DNA from: Polaromonas sp047303325
GTDB taxonomy: Bacteria; Pseudomonadota; Gammaproteobacteria; Burkholderiales; Burkholderiaceae_C
DNA length: 64,000 bases
Reading direction: 5' to 3'
NCBI RefSeq assembly: GCF_047303325.1
Contig: NZ_JBKBEX010000007.1
Coordinates: forward strand, 1-64,000
Position 1 is the first letter of the stretch. Every line of letters begins with the position of its first letter. A program made the position numbers and the translations under genes. The notes below the pieces were generated by a model. It had not been told where the DNA came from. It saw only the letters and a list, made by a program, of their open reading frames with translations, and searched no databases. Shown piece after piece: positions 48,216 to 57,391 of this stretch.

Positions 48216-51200
48216 GTGCGTCTCAATTCGATCAAGCTATCTGGTTTCAAGTCATTCGCGGAGCCCACCAATTTTGTATTACCGGGCCAACTGGTGGGGG
48301 TGGTGGGCCCCAACGGCTGCGGCAAGTCCAACATCATGGACGCAGTGCGCTGGGTGCTGGGCGAGAGCAAGGCGTCCGAGCTGCGCGGCGAGTCCATGCA
48401 GGACGTGATCTTCAACGGCACCACCACGCGCAAACCGGCCAGTCGCTCCAGCGTGGAGCTGGTATTCGACAACGCCGACCACCGCGCCGGCGGCCAGTGG
48501 GGCCAGTTTGTCGAGATCGCCGTCAAGCGCGTGCTGACGCGCGATGGCACCTCCAGCTACTACATCAACAACCAGCCGGTGCGCCGCCGCGACGTGCAGG
48601 ACGTGTTCCTGGGCACTGGTCTGGGCCCGCGCGCCTACGCCATCATCGGCCAGGGCACCATCAGCCGCATCATCGAGTCCAAGCCCGAAGAGCTGCGCCT
48701 GTTCCTCGAGGAAGCCGCCGGCGTCTCCAAGTACAAGGAACGGCGCCGCGAGACGGCCAACCGCCTGTCCGACACCCGCGAAAACCTGACCCGCGTCGAA
48801 GACATCCTGCGCGAACTCAACGCCAACCTGGACCGGCTGGAAAAGCAGGCCGAAGTGGCCCTGCGTTACAACACCTTGCATGCCGATGCCAGTCTCAAGC
48901 AGCACCAGCTGTGGTTCCTCAAACGCGCCGAAAGCGAAGCCGACCAAGCCAAGGTCAAGGCCGATGCCGAAAAGGCGGTGAACGACCTGGAAAGCCGCGT
49001 GGCCGATCTGCGCCACATCGAGGCCGACCTGGAAACCATACGCCAGGCGCATTACGCGGCCGGCGACCAGGTCAACCAGGCCCAGGGCAAGCTGTATGAG
49101 GCCAGCGCCGAAGTCGGCCGGCTGGAAGCTGAAATCCGCTTCGTGGTTGACGGCCGCCAGCGCGTTGAGCAGCGGTTGAACCAGCTCAAGGAACAAACCG
49201 CGCAGTGGGCGACACGCAAGGAAGACGCCGCCGTCGAAACCGAAAGCCTGGCCGCCCAGGCCATAGAGGCCGAGGAAAAGGCCGAATTGCTGGCCGCGCA
49301 GACCGAAGAGCACTTGACGCAGCTGCCGGCCCTTGAAGACGCGCTGCGCCAGGCCCAGGCCAAGGCCAACGAACAGCGCACCAGCGTGGGCCAGGTGCAG
49401 CAGCAAATTCAAGTGCTGGCCGCCGACCAGCGCAACATCGAAGAGCAGTCGCGCACCCTGAACCTGCGGCTGGAAAAGCTCACGGCCGACCGCAACGCGC
49501 TCAACGCCCCCGATGAAGCCCGCCTGGCCAACCTGAACACCCAGTTCGCGGCCGCGCAGGAAGCCCAGGCCGAAGCCGAAGCCCGCCTGCACGAGCTGAC
49601 CGAGAGCGTGCCGCAGCTCGATGAAGAGCGCCGCACGCTGCAGCAGACCGTCAACACCGAATCGGCCAAGCGTGCCGACCTGTCGGCGCGCATGGAGGCG
49701 CTCAAGGCCTTGCAGGAAAAGGTCAAGACTGACGGCAAACTCAAGCCCTGGCTGGCCAAGCACGGCCTGGACGGCCTGCAAGGCCTGTGGAGCCGTATCC
49801 ACATCGAACAGGGCTGGGAGAATGCCCTGGAAGCCGCCCTGCGCGAACGGCTTGGCGCGCTCGAGGTCAGCCGCCTCGACATGGTGCGCGGCTTTGCCGG
49901 CAGCGACGGGCAGGGCACGCCGCCCGCCAAGCTCGCGTTTTACTCGCCGCCCAGCGCCGCCGCGCCCGCGCGCGTCAACGCCGCGATCAACCTCAAGCCT
50001 TTGACCGAACTGCTGCGCCTGAACGACGCCGGCCAGTCCGCGCTGCTGGGCGACTGGCTCAACGGCTGCTACACCGCCGCCAGCCTGGACGACGCGCTGG
50101 CCGCGCGCGACAAGTTGCAGGCCGGCGAGGTGATTTATGTGCAGAGCGGCCATGCCGTGACGCACCACAGCGTGAGTTTTTACGCCCAGGATTCCGAGCA
50201 AGCCGGTCTGCTGGCCCGCGCCCAGGAAATTGAAAACCTCGACAAGCAGCTCAAGGCCCAGGCCCTGATCAGCGAGGAAGCCCGTTCAGCGCTGGTGCGC
50301 GCCGAAGCCGCCTATGCCGACGCCGCCCAGCGCCTGGCCACGGCACGCCGCGAAACTGCCGAAGGCCAGAGCCGCGCCCACGAACTGCAGGTTGAAGTGC
50401 TGCGCCTCACGCAGCTGGCCGAGCAGACCCGCGCGCGCAGCGAGCAGATCCAGGCCGATATGGCCGAGATCGAAGCCCAACTGGCTGAACTGCAGGAGCG
50501 CAAGGTCACGGCCGAGGGCCGCTTTGAAGAGCTGGACATGCAGCTGGCCGACAGCCAGGAACGCCATGCGCAGCTCGACGACCGCGTGATCGAGACCGAG
50601 CGCAAGCTCGGCGAGTCGCGCGAGCAGCAGCGCACGCTGGAGCGCCAGGCCCAGGAGGCCGCCTTCGCGCTGCGCAGCCTGGCCTCGCGTCGCGAGGAAC
50701 TGACTCGCTCCATCGACATGGCCGCCCAGCAGGCTGCTTCCATCGCCAGCGAGGAGGCGCAGGCCCGTGAAGAGCTGTCGCGCCTGACCGACGCCGCCGC
50801 GCAGGCCGGCCTGCAAAGCGCCTTGAGCGTCAAGCTCGAGCGCGAGGCCGACCTGGGCGCCAAGCGCAGTCAGTACGACGACCTGACCAGCAAGCTGCGC
50901 GCCAGCGACGAGCGCCGTCTGCAGCTTGAGCGCGAGCTCGACCCGCTGCGCCAGCGCATCACCGAGTTCCAGCTCAAGGAGCAGGCCGCGCGCCTGGGCT
51001 TCGAGCAGTACGAGCAGTTGCTGGCCGACGCCCAGGCCGACCTGGCCGCGGTGGAGCAGTCCATACAGTCCGGCAATGTGCGCCTCACGGGCCTGCAGGG
51101 CGAAATCGACCGCATCAACCGCGAAATCCAGTCGCTGGGGGCCGTCAACCTGGCCGCGCTCGACGAGCTGAGCGCCGCGCGCGAACGCAAGCAGTTCCTC

Positions 51201-51752
51201 GATTCGCAGTCCAAGGACCTCAACGAGGCCATGACCACGCTGGAAGACGCGATCAAGAAGATCGACATCGAAACGCGCGATTTGCTCTCCAGCACTTTCG
51301 ACACCGTCAACGGCCATTTCGGCCGCATGTTCCCCGAGCTCTTCGGCGGCGGCAACGCCAAGCTCATGATGACGGGCGAGGAAATCCTGGACGCCGGCGT
51401 GCAGGTGATCGCCCAGCCGCCCGGCAAGAAGAACCAGACCATCCACTTGCTGTCGGGCGGCGAAAAAGCGCTGACCGCCATAGCGCTGGTGTTCGCCATC
51501 TTCCAGCTCAATCCCGCGCCTTTCTGCCTGCTGGATGAGGTCGACGCGCCGCTGGACGACGCCAACACCGAGCGTTATGCCAAGCTGGTGCGCTCCATGA
51601 GCAAGGAAACCCAGTTCCTGTTCATCAGCCACAACAAGATCGCGATGGAAATGGCCGAGCAGCTGATAGGCGTGACCATGCAGGAGCAGGGTGTCTCGCG
51701 CATCGTGGCCGTGGACATGGAAGCCGCGATCGGCTTCGCCGAGGCGGCCTGA
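48216..51752 (+). CDS. smc: Chromosome segregation protein SMC
   Basis: This 1178-residue condensin-type ATPase organises and separates chromosomes. The N-terminal head has GPNGCGKSNIMDAVRWVLGE near residue 32. Long coiled coils flank a hinge at about residues 500-650 (LQGLWSRIHIEQGWENALEA marks its start). The C-terminal head has the signature LLSGGEKALTAIALVFA near residue 1085 and Walker B FCLLDEVDAPLDD. The start is GTG at 48216, giving the conserved MRLNSIKLSGFKSF. zipA follows 7 bases after the stop, the usual Burkholderiales order. scpA/scpB are not here. Confidence 0.97.
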   Translation: MRLNSIKLSGFKSFAEPTNFVLPGQLVGVVGPNGCGKSNIMDAVRWVLGESKASELRGESMQDVIFNGTTTRKPASRSSVELVFDNADHRAGGQWGQFVEIAVKRVLTRDGTSSYYINNQPVRRRDVQDVFLGTGLGPRAYAIIGQGTISRIIESKPEELRLFLEEAAGVSKYKERRRETANRLSDTRENLTRVEDILRELNANLDRLEKQAEVALRYNTLHADASLKQHQLWFLKRAESEADQAKVKADAEKAVNDLESRVADLRHIEADLETIRQAHYAAGDQVNQAQGKLYEASAEVGRLEAEIRFVVDGRQRVEQRLNQLKEQTAQWATRKEDAAVETESLAAQAIEAEEKAELLAAQTEEHLTQLPALEDALRQAQAKANEQRTSVGQVQQQIQVLAADQRNIEEQSRTLNLRLEKLTADRNALNAPDEARLANLNTQFAAAQEAQAEAEARLHELTESVPQLDEERRTLQQTVNTESAKRADLSARMEALKALQEKVKTDGKLKPWLAKHGLDGLQGLWSRIHIEQGWENALEAALRERLGALEVSRLDMVRGFAGSDGQGTPPAKLAFYSPPSAAAPARVNAAINLKPLTELLRLNDAGQSALLGDWLNGCYTAASLDDALAARDKLQAGEVIYVQSGHAVTHHSVSFYAQDSEQAGLLARAQEIENLDKQLKAQALISEEARSALVRAEAAYADAAQRLATARRETAEGQSRAHELQVEVLRLTQLAEQTRARSEQIQADMAEIEAQLAELQERKVTAEGRFEELDMQLADSQERHAQLDDRVIETERKLGESREQQRTLERQAQEAAFALRSLASRREELTRSIDMAAQQAASIASEEAQAREELSRLTDAAAQAGLQSALSVKLEREADLGAKRSQYDDLTSKLRASDERRLQLERELDPLRQRITEFQLKEQAARLGFEQYEQLLADAQADLAAVEQSIQSGNVRLTGLQGEIDRINREIQSLGAVNLAALDELSAARERKQFLDSQSKDLNEAMTTLEDAIKKIDIETRDLLSSTFDTVNGHFGRMFPELFGGGNAKLMMTGEEILDAGVQVIAQPPGKKNQTIHLLSGGEKALTAIALVFAIFQLNPAPFCLLDEVDAPLDDANTERYAKLVRSMSKETQFLFISHNKIAMEMAEQLIGVTMQEQGVSRIVAVDMEAAIGFAEAA

Positions 51753-51759
51753 TCCCCGT

Positions 51760-52851
51760 ATGAGCAGTCTGCAGATCAGTCTGGCGGTGGTGGGCGGCCT
51801 GGTGCTGGCCGGCGTCGTGGCCCACAGCGCCTGGTCCTCGCGCCGCAACCTGCCCAAGCGCGCCACGCCCGAGGCCGCGCCTGTGCCGGAAACCGCCGCC
51901 GCGGCGGATCAGCAGCCGCCAACAGCAGCAGGGGGCGAAGGCGAGGCCGAACGGCTGGAGCCCAGCTTTGACGCTGACTCGGGCCTGGCCTCGCTGAACG
52001 CGCTGACCCGGCTCACCACACCCGAGCGCAAACCCGGCCTGGACATCCTGATAGACGCCATGGCGGCCATCGCCCTGGACAACGTGGTCTCGGGCGAGGC
52101 CGCGTTGGCCGCCATGCCCAGCACGCGCCGCGCCGGCAGCAAGCCCTTTGGCGTTGAAGGCCTCAGCGTGATCACCGGCGAATGGGAGTTCCCCACGGCC
52201 GGCCACCGCTACAGCGCTTTCCAGTGCGGCGTGCAACTGGCCAACCGCACCGGCGCGCTCAACCAGATCGAATACTCCGAATTTGTCATGAAGGCCCAGG
52301 CCTTCGCCGATGCCGTGGGCGGCGAGCCCGAGTTCCCCGAAATGCTGGACGAGGTGGCCCGCGCCCGCGAACTCGACCAGTTCGCCAGCGCCCACGATGC
52401 GCAGCTCAGTTTCACCTTGCGCGCCGTCAACACCGCCTGGAGCCCCGGCTATGTGCAGCAAAGCGCGGCCCGGCTCGGTTTTGTTCCCGGCTCCATCCCC
52501 GGCCGCATGGTGCTGCCGGCCAGCCAGCCGGGCCACGCGCCCATCCTGGGCCTGGCCTTCGACACCCAGGCCGCCATGGCCGAAGACCCCGAGCAGACAG
52601 CCTTGCGCGAACTCACGCTGTCGCTGGACGTGCCCCAGGTGCTGCGCTCCGAGCAGCCCTTCGCCCGCATGTGCGAGGCGGCGCTGTCCCTGGCCGCCAA
52701 TATGGACGGCGTGATCATCGACGACAACGGCAACCTGATACGGCCCGAGGCCATGGAAGTCATACACGCCGACCTCGAGCAGCTCTACGACACGCTGGAC
52801 AGCCGCGATCTGTCGGCCGGCTCGGTGCTGGGGCGCCGGCTGTTCAGCTGA
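51760..52851 (+). CDS. zipA: Cell division protein ZipA
   Basis: This 363-residue bitopic inner-membrane protein tethers FtsZ to the membrane. It has a short N-terminal span (LQISLAVVGGLVLAGVVAHSAW, about residues 3-24), a Pro/Ala/Glu-rich linker (residues 40-70) and a C-terminal FtsZ-binding domain (ZipA_C) from about residue 220 (LSFTLRAVNTAWSPGYVQQ, ending ANMDGVIIDDNGNLI). Divergence from E. coli is strong, as usual in this family, but position between smc and ligA supports the call. The ATG at 51760 begins at the membrane span. ligA, its usual next neighbour, is separated by an orphan gene. Confidence 0.88.
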   Translation: MSSLQISLAVVGGLVLAGVVAHSAWSSRRNLPKRATPEAAPVPETAAAADQQPPTAAGGEGEAERLEPSFDADSGLASLNALTRLTTPERKPGLDILIDAMAAIALDNVVSGEAALAAMPSTRRAGSKPFGVEGLSVITGEWEFPTAGHRYSAFQCGVQLANRTGALNQIEYSEFVMKAQAFADAVGGEPEFPEMLDEVARARELDQFASAHDAQLSFTLRAVNTAWSPGYVQQSAARLGFVPGSIPGRMVLPASQPGHAPILGLAFDTQAAMAEDPEQTALRELTLSLDVPQVLRSEQPFARMCEAALSLAANMDGVIIDDNGNLIRPEAMEVIHADLEQLYDTLDSRDLSAGSVLGRRLFS

Positions 52852-53135
52852 TTCGCCGGTAGCGGCGCCGGCGCCACTTCACGCCGGCTTCACGTTCTTT
52901 TCATGCGCAAGGCAAGGATTTCGGGTATTGCCGGTATCGACCCCAAAAAAACGGGATTCGATATGGAGATGGTGCACACCCAGATCCATGTCACCTTGTG
53001 CGACCTTGAGATGCTGCATGTCTGGCTGGATTCTTGTTCCAGCAAAGCCACATCAATGTGCCTGCGAGTACAAACGTTCAGGTAGTACCATGGAAGGCCT
53101 CAGCATTTACTGGTCGTCGCCCGTGACGCGCAGCA
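52852..53135. other. Spacer between zipA and an orphan gene
   Basis: This 284-base stretch has lower GC than its flanks. A 60-codon plus-strand frame at 52903-53085 has no recognisable features and is not supported. No promoter, terminator or inverted repeat stands out apart from GC-rich short stems near 52858-52890. It may mark the left junction of inserted DNA. Confidence 0.35.
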
Positions 53136-54059
53136 ATGACGCCTAATCCCAAGCGAGATCTCTTCTTGAATCGTTGGCGTGAATATCATGAGCCGCCCCT
53201 GGGTCGGGCCGTTTCGGAATTTGACACGGTTCAACGAGAACTTATTCAATCTCTCAAGTCCGGTGAATTTCAGCGAGGAATCGGCGCTGCGCTTGATTGC
53301 GTCACATCGGGGGCGCGATTGCTTGGCTATCAGGTGGCCACTACGGGTGCGATGCCGGATTTGACGCTTCTCAGGAAGATCGTTGCTTACGGCGGGTTGG
53401 GGTGGGGTGCATTGCACGCCCATTTCGAATGGGAAGGAATTCCGGCGTTCGGGCCAACGGGCCACGAGAAAAGTATCGTCTGGCTGTATTGTCTTGCCAA
53501 GGTCTGCGGAATCAATTCACTTTCGGATTGGTTGGGCCGGTATATCTACAACTTGTTCATACGCGGCATCATTGACGGCGCACCTGGGGATGCGACATTC
53601 AATAGTTTCACTTGGATGTTGTTTCGCGCGGTTGACAAGAGGGAATGGCCGTCCGAAGACGAACTCCCTGCGGATATCGGCATTTATCGGGGCTTGTTCA
53701 CTAGCGCCGATTCGATCTCGATGAGCAATGCGGCAGCCGCAATATGCGAAGGCGTCGAATCTGCACGACTGGACGGCAAGCTCAATGCCGATGGCGAGCA
53801 TTCGATCTACGAGTATGACCCTTGGGGTCTCTTTCCACTGGACATCCTGGCGCTTTGCCTCGTCCGCGAGCAGATAACCGGAGCATATTTTTCACCCGGA
53901 TCCACACACACCTTGCTTGAGCCGCCATTTGTTTCGTTCCCCACGCTCAGCGAGAGTTACGAAGATGACTTGACGAGCTTGTTGACTGCTGAATGCGAAA
54001 AGCGATTTGGCAAGGGATGGCAGCCTTGGCCGCAGCTTCCCCGGTTGGAACCGCAGTAG
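53136..54059 (+). CDS. Hypothetical protein inserted between zipA and ligA
   Basis: I do not recognise this 307-residue protein. It is soluble and mixed helical, with Trp-rich segments (FLNRWREYHEPPLGRAVSEF, GGLGWGALHAHFEWEG, YEYDPWGLFPLDI) and no signal peptide or membrane span. Shape and composition recall single-domain immunity or orphan proteins of polymorphic toxin loci, but no toxin is nearby. Codon use is less GC-biased than smc, zipA and ligA. In related genomes smc-zipA-ligA are adjacent, so this gene and its flanks look inserted. An alternative overlapping frame is much shorter. Confidence 0.6.
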   Translation: MTPNPKRDLFLNRWREYHEPPLGRAVSEFDTVQRELIQSLKSGEFQRGIGAALDCVTSGARLLGYQVATTGAMPDLTLLRKIVAYGGLGWGALHAHFEWEGIPAFGPTGHEKSIVWLYCLAKVCGINSLSDWLGRYIYNLFIRGIIDGAPGDATFNSFTWMLFRAVDKREWPSEDELPADIGIYRGLFTSADSISMSNAAAAICEGVESARLDGKLNADGEHSIYEYDPWGLFPLDILALCLVREQITGAYFSPGSTHTLLEPPFVSFPTLSESYEDDLTSLLTAECEKRFGKGWQPWPQLPRLEPQ

Positions 54060-54218
54060 GCTCGCGCTATCGAGCGGAAGCGGCAGCTTCTGGCCGGGTG
54101 CGGAGCCCAAAAACTGTAAATCTTGAGTTCCACCGGTGGATCAGCGTGCAACCGGCGGCAGCTCCCCTAAACTGGCGTCTGTTTTTCAATTGAACTCCAT
54201 AAATAGGACCGCTCTGAG

Positions 54219-56291
54219 ATGCCGGGGAACGCCAAGACAGCCGCACAACAACGCGATGAACTGCACAGGGTTTTGCACCAGCATGCCCATCGCTACTACG
54301 TGCTGGACGACCCCAGCGTTCCCGACGCCGAATACGACAGGCTGTTCAGGGAACTGCAGGAACTCGAGGCAGCCCATCCCGAACTGCTGACGCCGGACTC
54401 GCCGACCCAGCGCGTGGGCGGCAAGCCGCTGGACCAGTTCGCCAGCGTGCGCCACAAGGTGCCCATGCTCAGTATTCGCACCGAGACCGATACCGAGGCC
54501 ACGGGCGCGCAGAACTTCGACACCCGCGTGCGCAAGGAACTGGGCCTGGCCGAGTCCGACCCGCCGGTCGAGTACGTGGCCGAGCTCAAGTTCGACGGCC
54601 TGGCCATGAGCTTGCGCTATGAGAACGGCATCCTGGTGCAGGCCGCCACGCGCGGCGACGGCGAGGTTGGCGAGGACGTCACGCAGAACATACGCACCAT
54701 CAACCAGATTCCTTTGCGCTTGCCGGCCGATGCACCTGCCGTGATGGAGGTGCGAGGCGAGGTTTACATGCGCCGCGCCGACTTCGAGGCACTCAACGAA
54801 AAGCAGCGCGAGAAGATCGCGCAAGGCGCAAAAGGCGAAAAAACCTTCGTCAACCCGCGCAATGCGGCGGCCGGTGGCGTGCGCCAGCTGGACCCGGCCA
54901 TGGCCGCGCAGCGGCGCCTGAGCTTTTTTGCCTACGGCCTGGGCGAGGTCACGCCGGCGGAGGAGGGCGGCCCGGCTTTCGAAACCCATTTCCAGATGCT
55001 GCTGACGCTCAAATCCTGGGGTTTTCCGGTGGCGTCGCAGACGCAGCTCGCTCAGGGCGCGCCCGAGCTGATCGCCTTTCACGAAGCCATGGGCCGGCAG
55101 CGCGACAGCCTGCCCTACGACATCGACGGCGTTGTCTACAAGGTCAACAGCCTGGCGCTGCAAAAGAAGATGGGGTTTGTCACGCGCGAGCCGCGCTGGG
55201 CCGTGGCGCACAAATACCCGGCCCAGGAACAGCTCACCACCGTGCAGGCCATCGAGGTGCAGGTCGGGCGCACCGGCAAGCTCACGCCGGTGGCGAAGCT
55301 GGCGCCGGTGTTTGTCGGCGGCGTGACCGTGACCAACGCCACACTGCACAACGAGGACGAGGCGCGCCGCAAGGATGTGCGCGTGGGCGACACAGTCATC
55401 GTGCGCCGCGCGGGCGATGTGATCCCTGAAGTTGTCGGCGTGTTACCGGATAAACGTGTTGAGGGCGCGTTGCAATTCACCATGCCGCGCAAATGCCCTG
55501 TCTGCGGCTCTGACGCCGTACGCGAAGAAGGCGAAGCCGATTACCGTTGCACCGGCGGCCTGTTCTGCGGGGCCCAGCGCAAGGAAGCCATCCTGCATTA
55601 CGCGCACCGGCGCGCCGTCGAGGTCGAAGGACTGGGCGACAAGCTGGTCGAGCAACTGGTGGACGCCAACATCATCCGGACCTTGCCCGACCTTTACAAA
55701 CTGGGCCTCACGGCCCTGGCCGGCCTGGACCGCATGGCCGAAAAATCGGCCAACAACCTGCTCGAGGCGCTGGAAAAATCCAAGCAGACCACCTTGCCGC
55801 GTTTCCTGTTCGGCCTGGGCATACGCCATGTCGGCGAAGCCACGGCCAAGGAGCTGGCGCGCCACTTCGGCAAGCTCGACACCATCATGGACGCGACCGA
55901 GGAGCAGTTGCTGGAAGTCAGTGACGTGGGCCCTATCGTCGCCCAAAGCATACGCACTTTCTTTGAACAGCCGCACAACCGCGAAGTGGTCGAGCAGCTG
56001 CGCGCTTGCGGCGTGACCTGGGAGGAGGGTGAGCCCGCCGCACGCGCTCCGCAGCCGCTGTCGGGCAAGACCTTTGTCATCACCGGCACCTTGCCCACCC
56101 TGAGCCGCGACGAGGCCAAGGATCGGGTGGAGGCTGCGGGCGGCAAGGTGGCCGGCTCGGTCAGCAAAAAGACCGATTTCGTCGTGGCGGGCGAGGAGGC
56201 CGGCAGCAAGCTGGCCAAGGCACTGACGCTGGGTGTGCCCGTGATAGAGGAAGCGGCCTTGCTGGCCATGCTGGCCGGGCCGTCCGAGTGA
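54219..56291 (+). CDS. ligA: NAD-dependent DNA ligase LigA
   Basis: This 690-residue ligase seals nicks in replication and repair using NAD. Domains in order are Ia (HRYYVLDDPSVPDAEYDRLF), the adenylation domain with the nucleotide lysine in VAELKFDGLAMSLRYENG near residue 118, the OB domain, a zinc finger starting CPVCGSDA near residue 427, helix-hairpin-helix motifs (near residues 490-585) and a C-terminal BRCT domain (KTFVITGTLPTLSRDEAK near residue 617). The usual size is about 670-700 residues. It is the last gene of the smc-zipA-ligA group. Confidence 0.97.
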   Translation: MPGNAKTAAQQRDELHRVLHQHAHRYYVLDDPSVPDAEYDRLFRELQELEAAHPELLTPDSPTQRVGGKPLDQFASVRHKVPMLSIRTETDTEATGAQNFDTRVRKELGLAESDPPVEYVAELKFDGLAMSLRYENGILVQAATRGDGEVGEDVTQNIRTINQIPLRLPADAPAVMEVRGEVYMRRADFEALNEKQREKIAQGAKGEKTFVNPRNAAAGGVRQLDPAMAAQRRLSFFAYGLGEVTPAEEGGPAFETHFQMLLTLKSWGFPVASQTQLAQGAPELIAFHEAMGRQRDSLPYDIDGVVYKVNSLALQKKMGFVTREPRWAVAHKYPAQEQLTTVQAIEVQVGRTGKLTPVAKLAPVFVGGVTVTNATLHNEDEARRKDVRVGDTVIVRRAGDVIPEVVGVLPDKRVEGALQFTMPRKCPVCGSDAVREEGEADYRCTGGLFCGAQRKEAILHYAHRRAVEVEGLGDKLVEQLVDANIIRTLPDLYKLGLTALAGLDRMAEKSANNLLEALEKSKQTTLPRFLFGLGIRHVGEATAKELARHFGKLDTIMDATEEQLLEVSDVGPIVAQSIRTFFEQPHNREVVEQLRACGVTWEEGEPAARAPQPLSGKTFVITGTLPTLSRDEAKDRVEAAGGKVAGSVSKKTDFVVAGEEAGSKLAKALTLGVPVIEEAALLAMLAGPSE

Positions 56292-56461
56292 TGTTTCCTG
56301 ACGATCTTCTCATGCTGAGCCAGGGCTGCCGCGGGGCCAGCACCACGAGGTAGCTGTCTCCGGCCTCGGCTTACATGGCGTTACCGGGGTTTGCACGCCG
56401 GACGTCAGGCCGGCTGCCCTCGCCGGACGTTGAAAAGACCTGTACACACAGGAGCTTTTCC

Positions 56462-56653
56462 ATGAATAACAAACGTTTGCCCGCCTTGCTGGCCGCCGCC
56501 GGCTTTGCCGCCTTGCTGTCCGGCTGTGTGGTGGCGCCGATTGCCCCGCGCCCCGTGGCGGTCTATCCGGCTCAGCCCGTCTACGTCGAACCTGCTCCGG
56601 TCGTGGTGGCTCCGGGCTACTATCGCGGCTGGGGCTACAGGCACTGGCGTTAG
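56462..56653 (+). CDS. Small putative lipoprotein
   Basis: This 63-residue protein has a lipoprotein signal (PALLAAAGFAALLSGC, Cys about 23), followed by a Pro/Val/Tyr-rich tail (APRPVAVYPAQPVYVEP) and an end rich in Tyr, Trp and Arg (YYRGWGYRHWR). It is probably an outer-membrane or periplasmic lipoprotein of unknown function. The start at 56462 gives the signal peptide directly; upstream in-frame codons lack support. An elaborate inverted repeat begins at its stop codon. Confidence 0.68.
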   Translation: MNNKRLPALLAAAGFAALLSGCVVAPIAPRPVAVYPAQPVYVEPAPVVVAPGYYRGWGYRHWR

Positions 56654-56725
56654 AGCCGCTCAAAACCCTCCTGGTGTTGTTGCGCCGCCTTGCCAGGACC
56701 GCTTCGCTGGGTTTGTGAGCGGCTC
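56653..56725 (+). terminator. Nested long hairpin after the small lipoprotein gene
   Basis: GAGCCGCTCAAAACCC (56653-56668) is complementary to GGGTTTGTGAGCGGCTC (56709-56725) except for one extra base. Inside, TCCTGG (56669-56674) pairs with CCAGGA (56693-56698). The long two-part stem overlaps the TAG stop, and only a weak A-rich 3' side follows. It may terminate transcription, or be a dispersed palindromic repeat. Confidence 0.45.
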
Positions 56726-56767
56726 CAAGTCATACCCAAACGAGCCTCGCGCCGCCATAATCGGCGC

Positions 56768-57307
56768 ATGACCATTCGCGAAATCCTCAAGATGGGCGAC
56801 CCCCGGCTGTTGCGGGTTGCCCAGCCCGTCACCGCCTTCGACACCGATGAGCTGCACCAGCTGGTCTCGGATATGTTCGACACCATGCGGGCCGTCAACG
56901 GCGCGGGCCTGGCGGCGCCGCAGATAGGCGTGGACCTGCAACTGGTGATTTTCGGCACCGACGCGGTAAACCCGCGTTACCCCGACGCGCCGCTGGTGCC
57001 GCGCACGGTACTGCTCAACCCGGTGATCAAGCCCCTGGGCCCCGAGGAGGAAGAGGGCTGGGAAGGCTGCCTCTCGGTGCCCGGGCTGCGCGGTGTGGTG
57101 CCGCGGTTTTCGCGCATCCACTATGCCGGTTTTGACCAGTACGGCGATGCGATAGAACGCACGGTGGAGGGCTTTCATGCGCGTGTGGTGCAGCATGAGT
57201 GCGACCACCTGATAGGCACGCTCTACCCCATGCGCATCCGCGACTTCAGCCGCTTCGGTTTTACCGAGGTGCTGTTTCCCGGGCTGGACGCATCCGACGA
57301 CGACTGA
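56768..57307 (+). CDS. def: Peptide deformylase
   Basis: This 179-residue metallopeptidase removes the formyl group from nascent N-terminal methionine. All three motifs are present: GAGLAAPQIG near residue 45, EGCLSVPGLRG near residue 100 and the metal-binding HECDHLIGT near residue 143. The chosen ATG at 56768 gives MTIREILKMGDPRLL, the usual start. It is not next to fmt, so it may be a second, stand-alone deformylase paralogue; the main one could lie elsewhere. Confidence 0.94.
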   Translation: MTIREILKMGDPRLLRVAQPVTAFDTDELHQLVSDMFDTMRAVNGAGLAAPQIGVDLQLVIFGTDAVNPRYPDAPLVPRTVLLNPVIKPLGPEEEEGWEGCLSVPGLRGVVPRFSRIHYAGFDQYGDAIERTVEGFHARVVQHECDHLIGTLYPMRIRDFSRFGFTEVLFPGLDASDDD

Positions 57308-57391
57308 ATACCGGCCCAGGGGCTACACTGGCCACGGTTGAGGGCTATTTCGCCCCGTTTGAGCGTGTTGTACGCAAGGAAAGTTTTCCGC

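Noticed and set aside
52903..53085. Sixty-codon plus-strand frame after zipA
   Set aside because: No ribosome-binding site, domain or compositional support; left as unassigned spacer.
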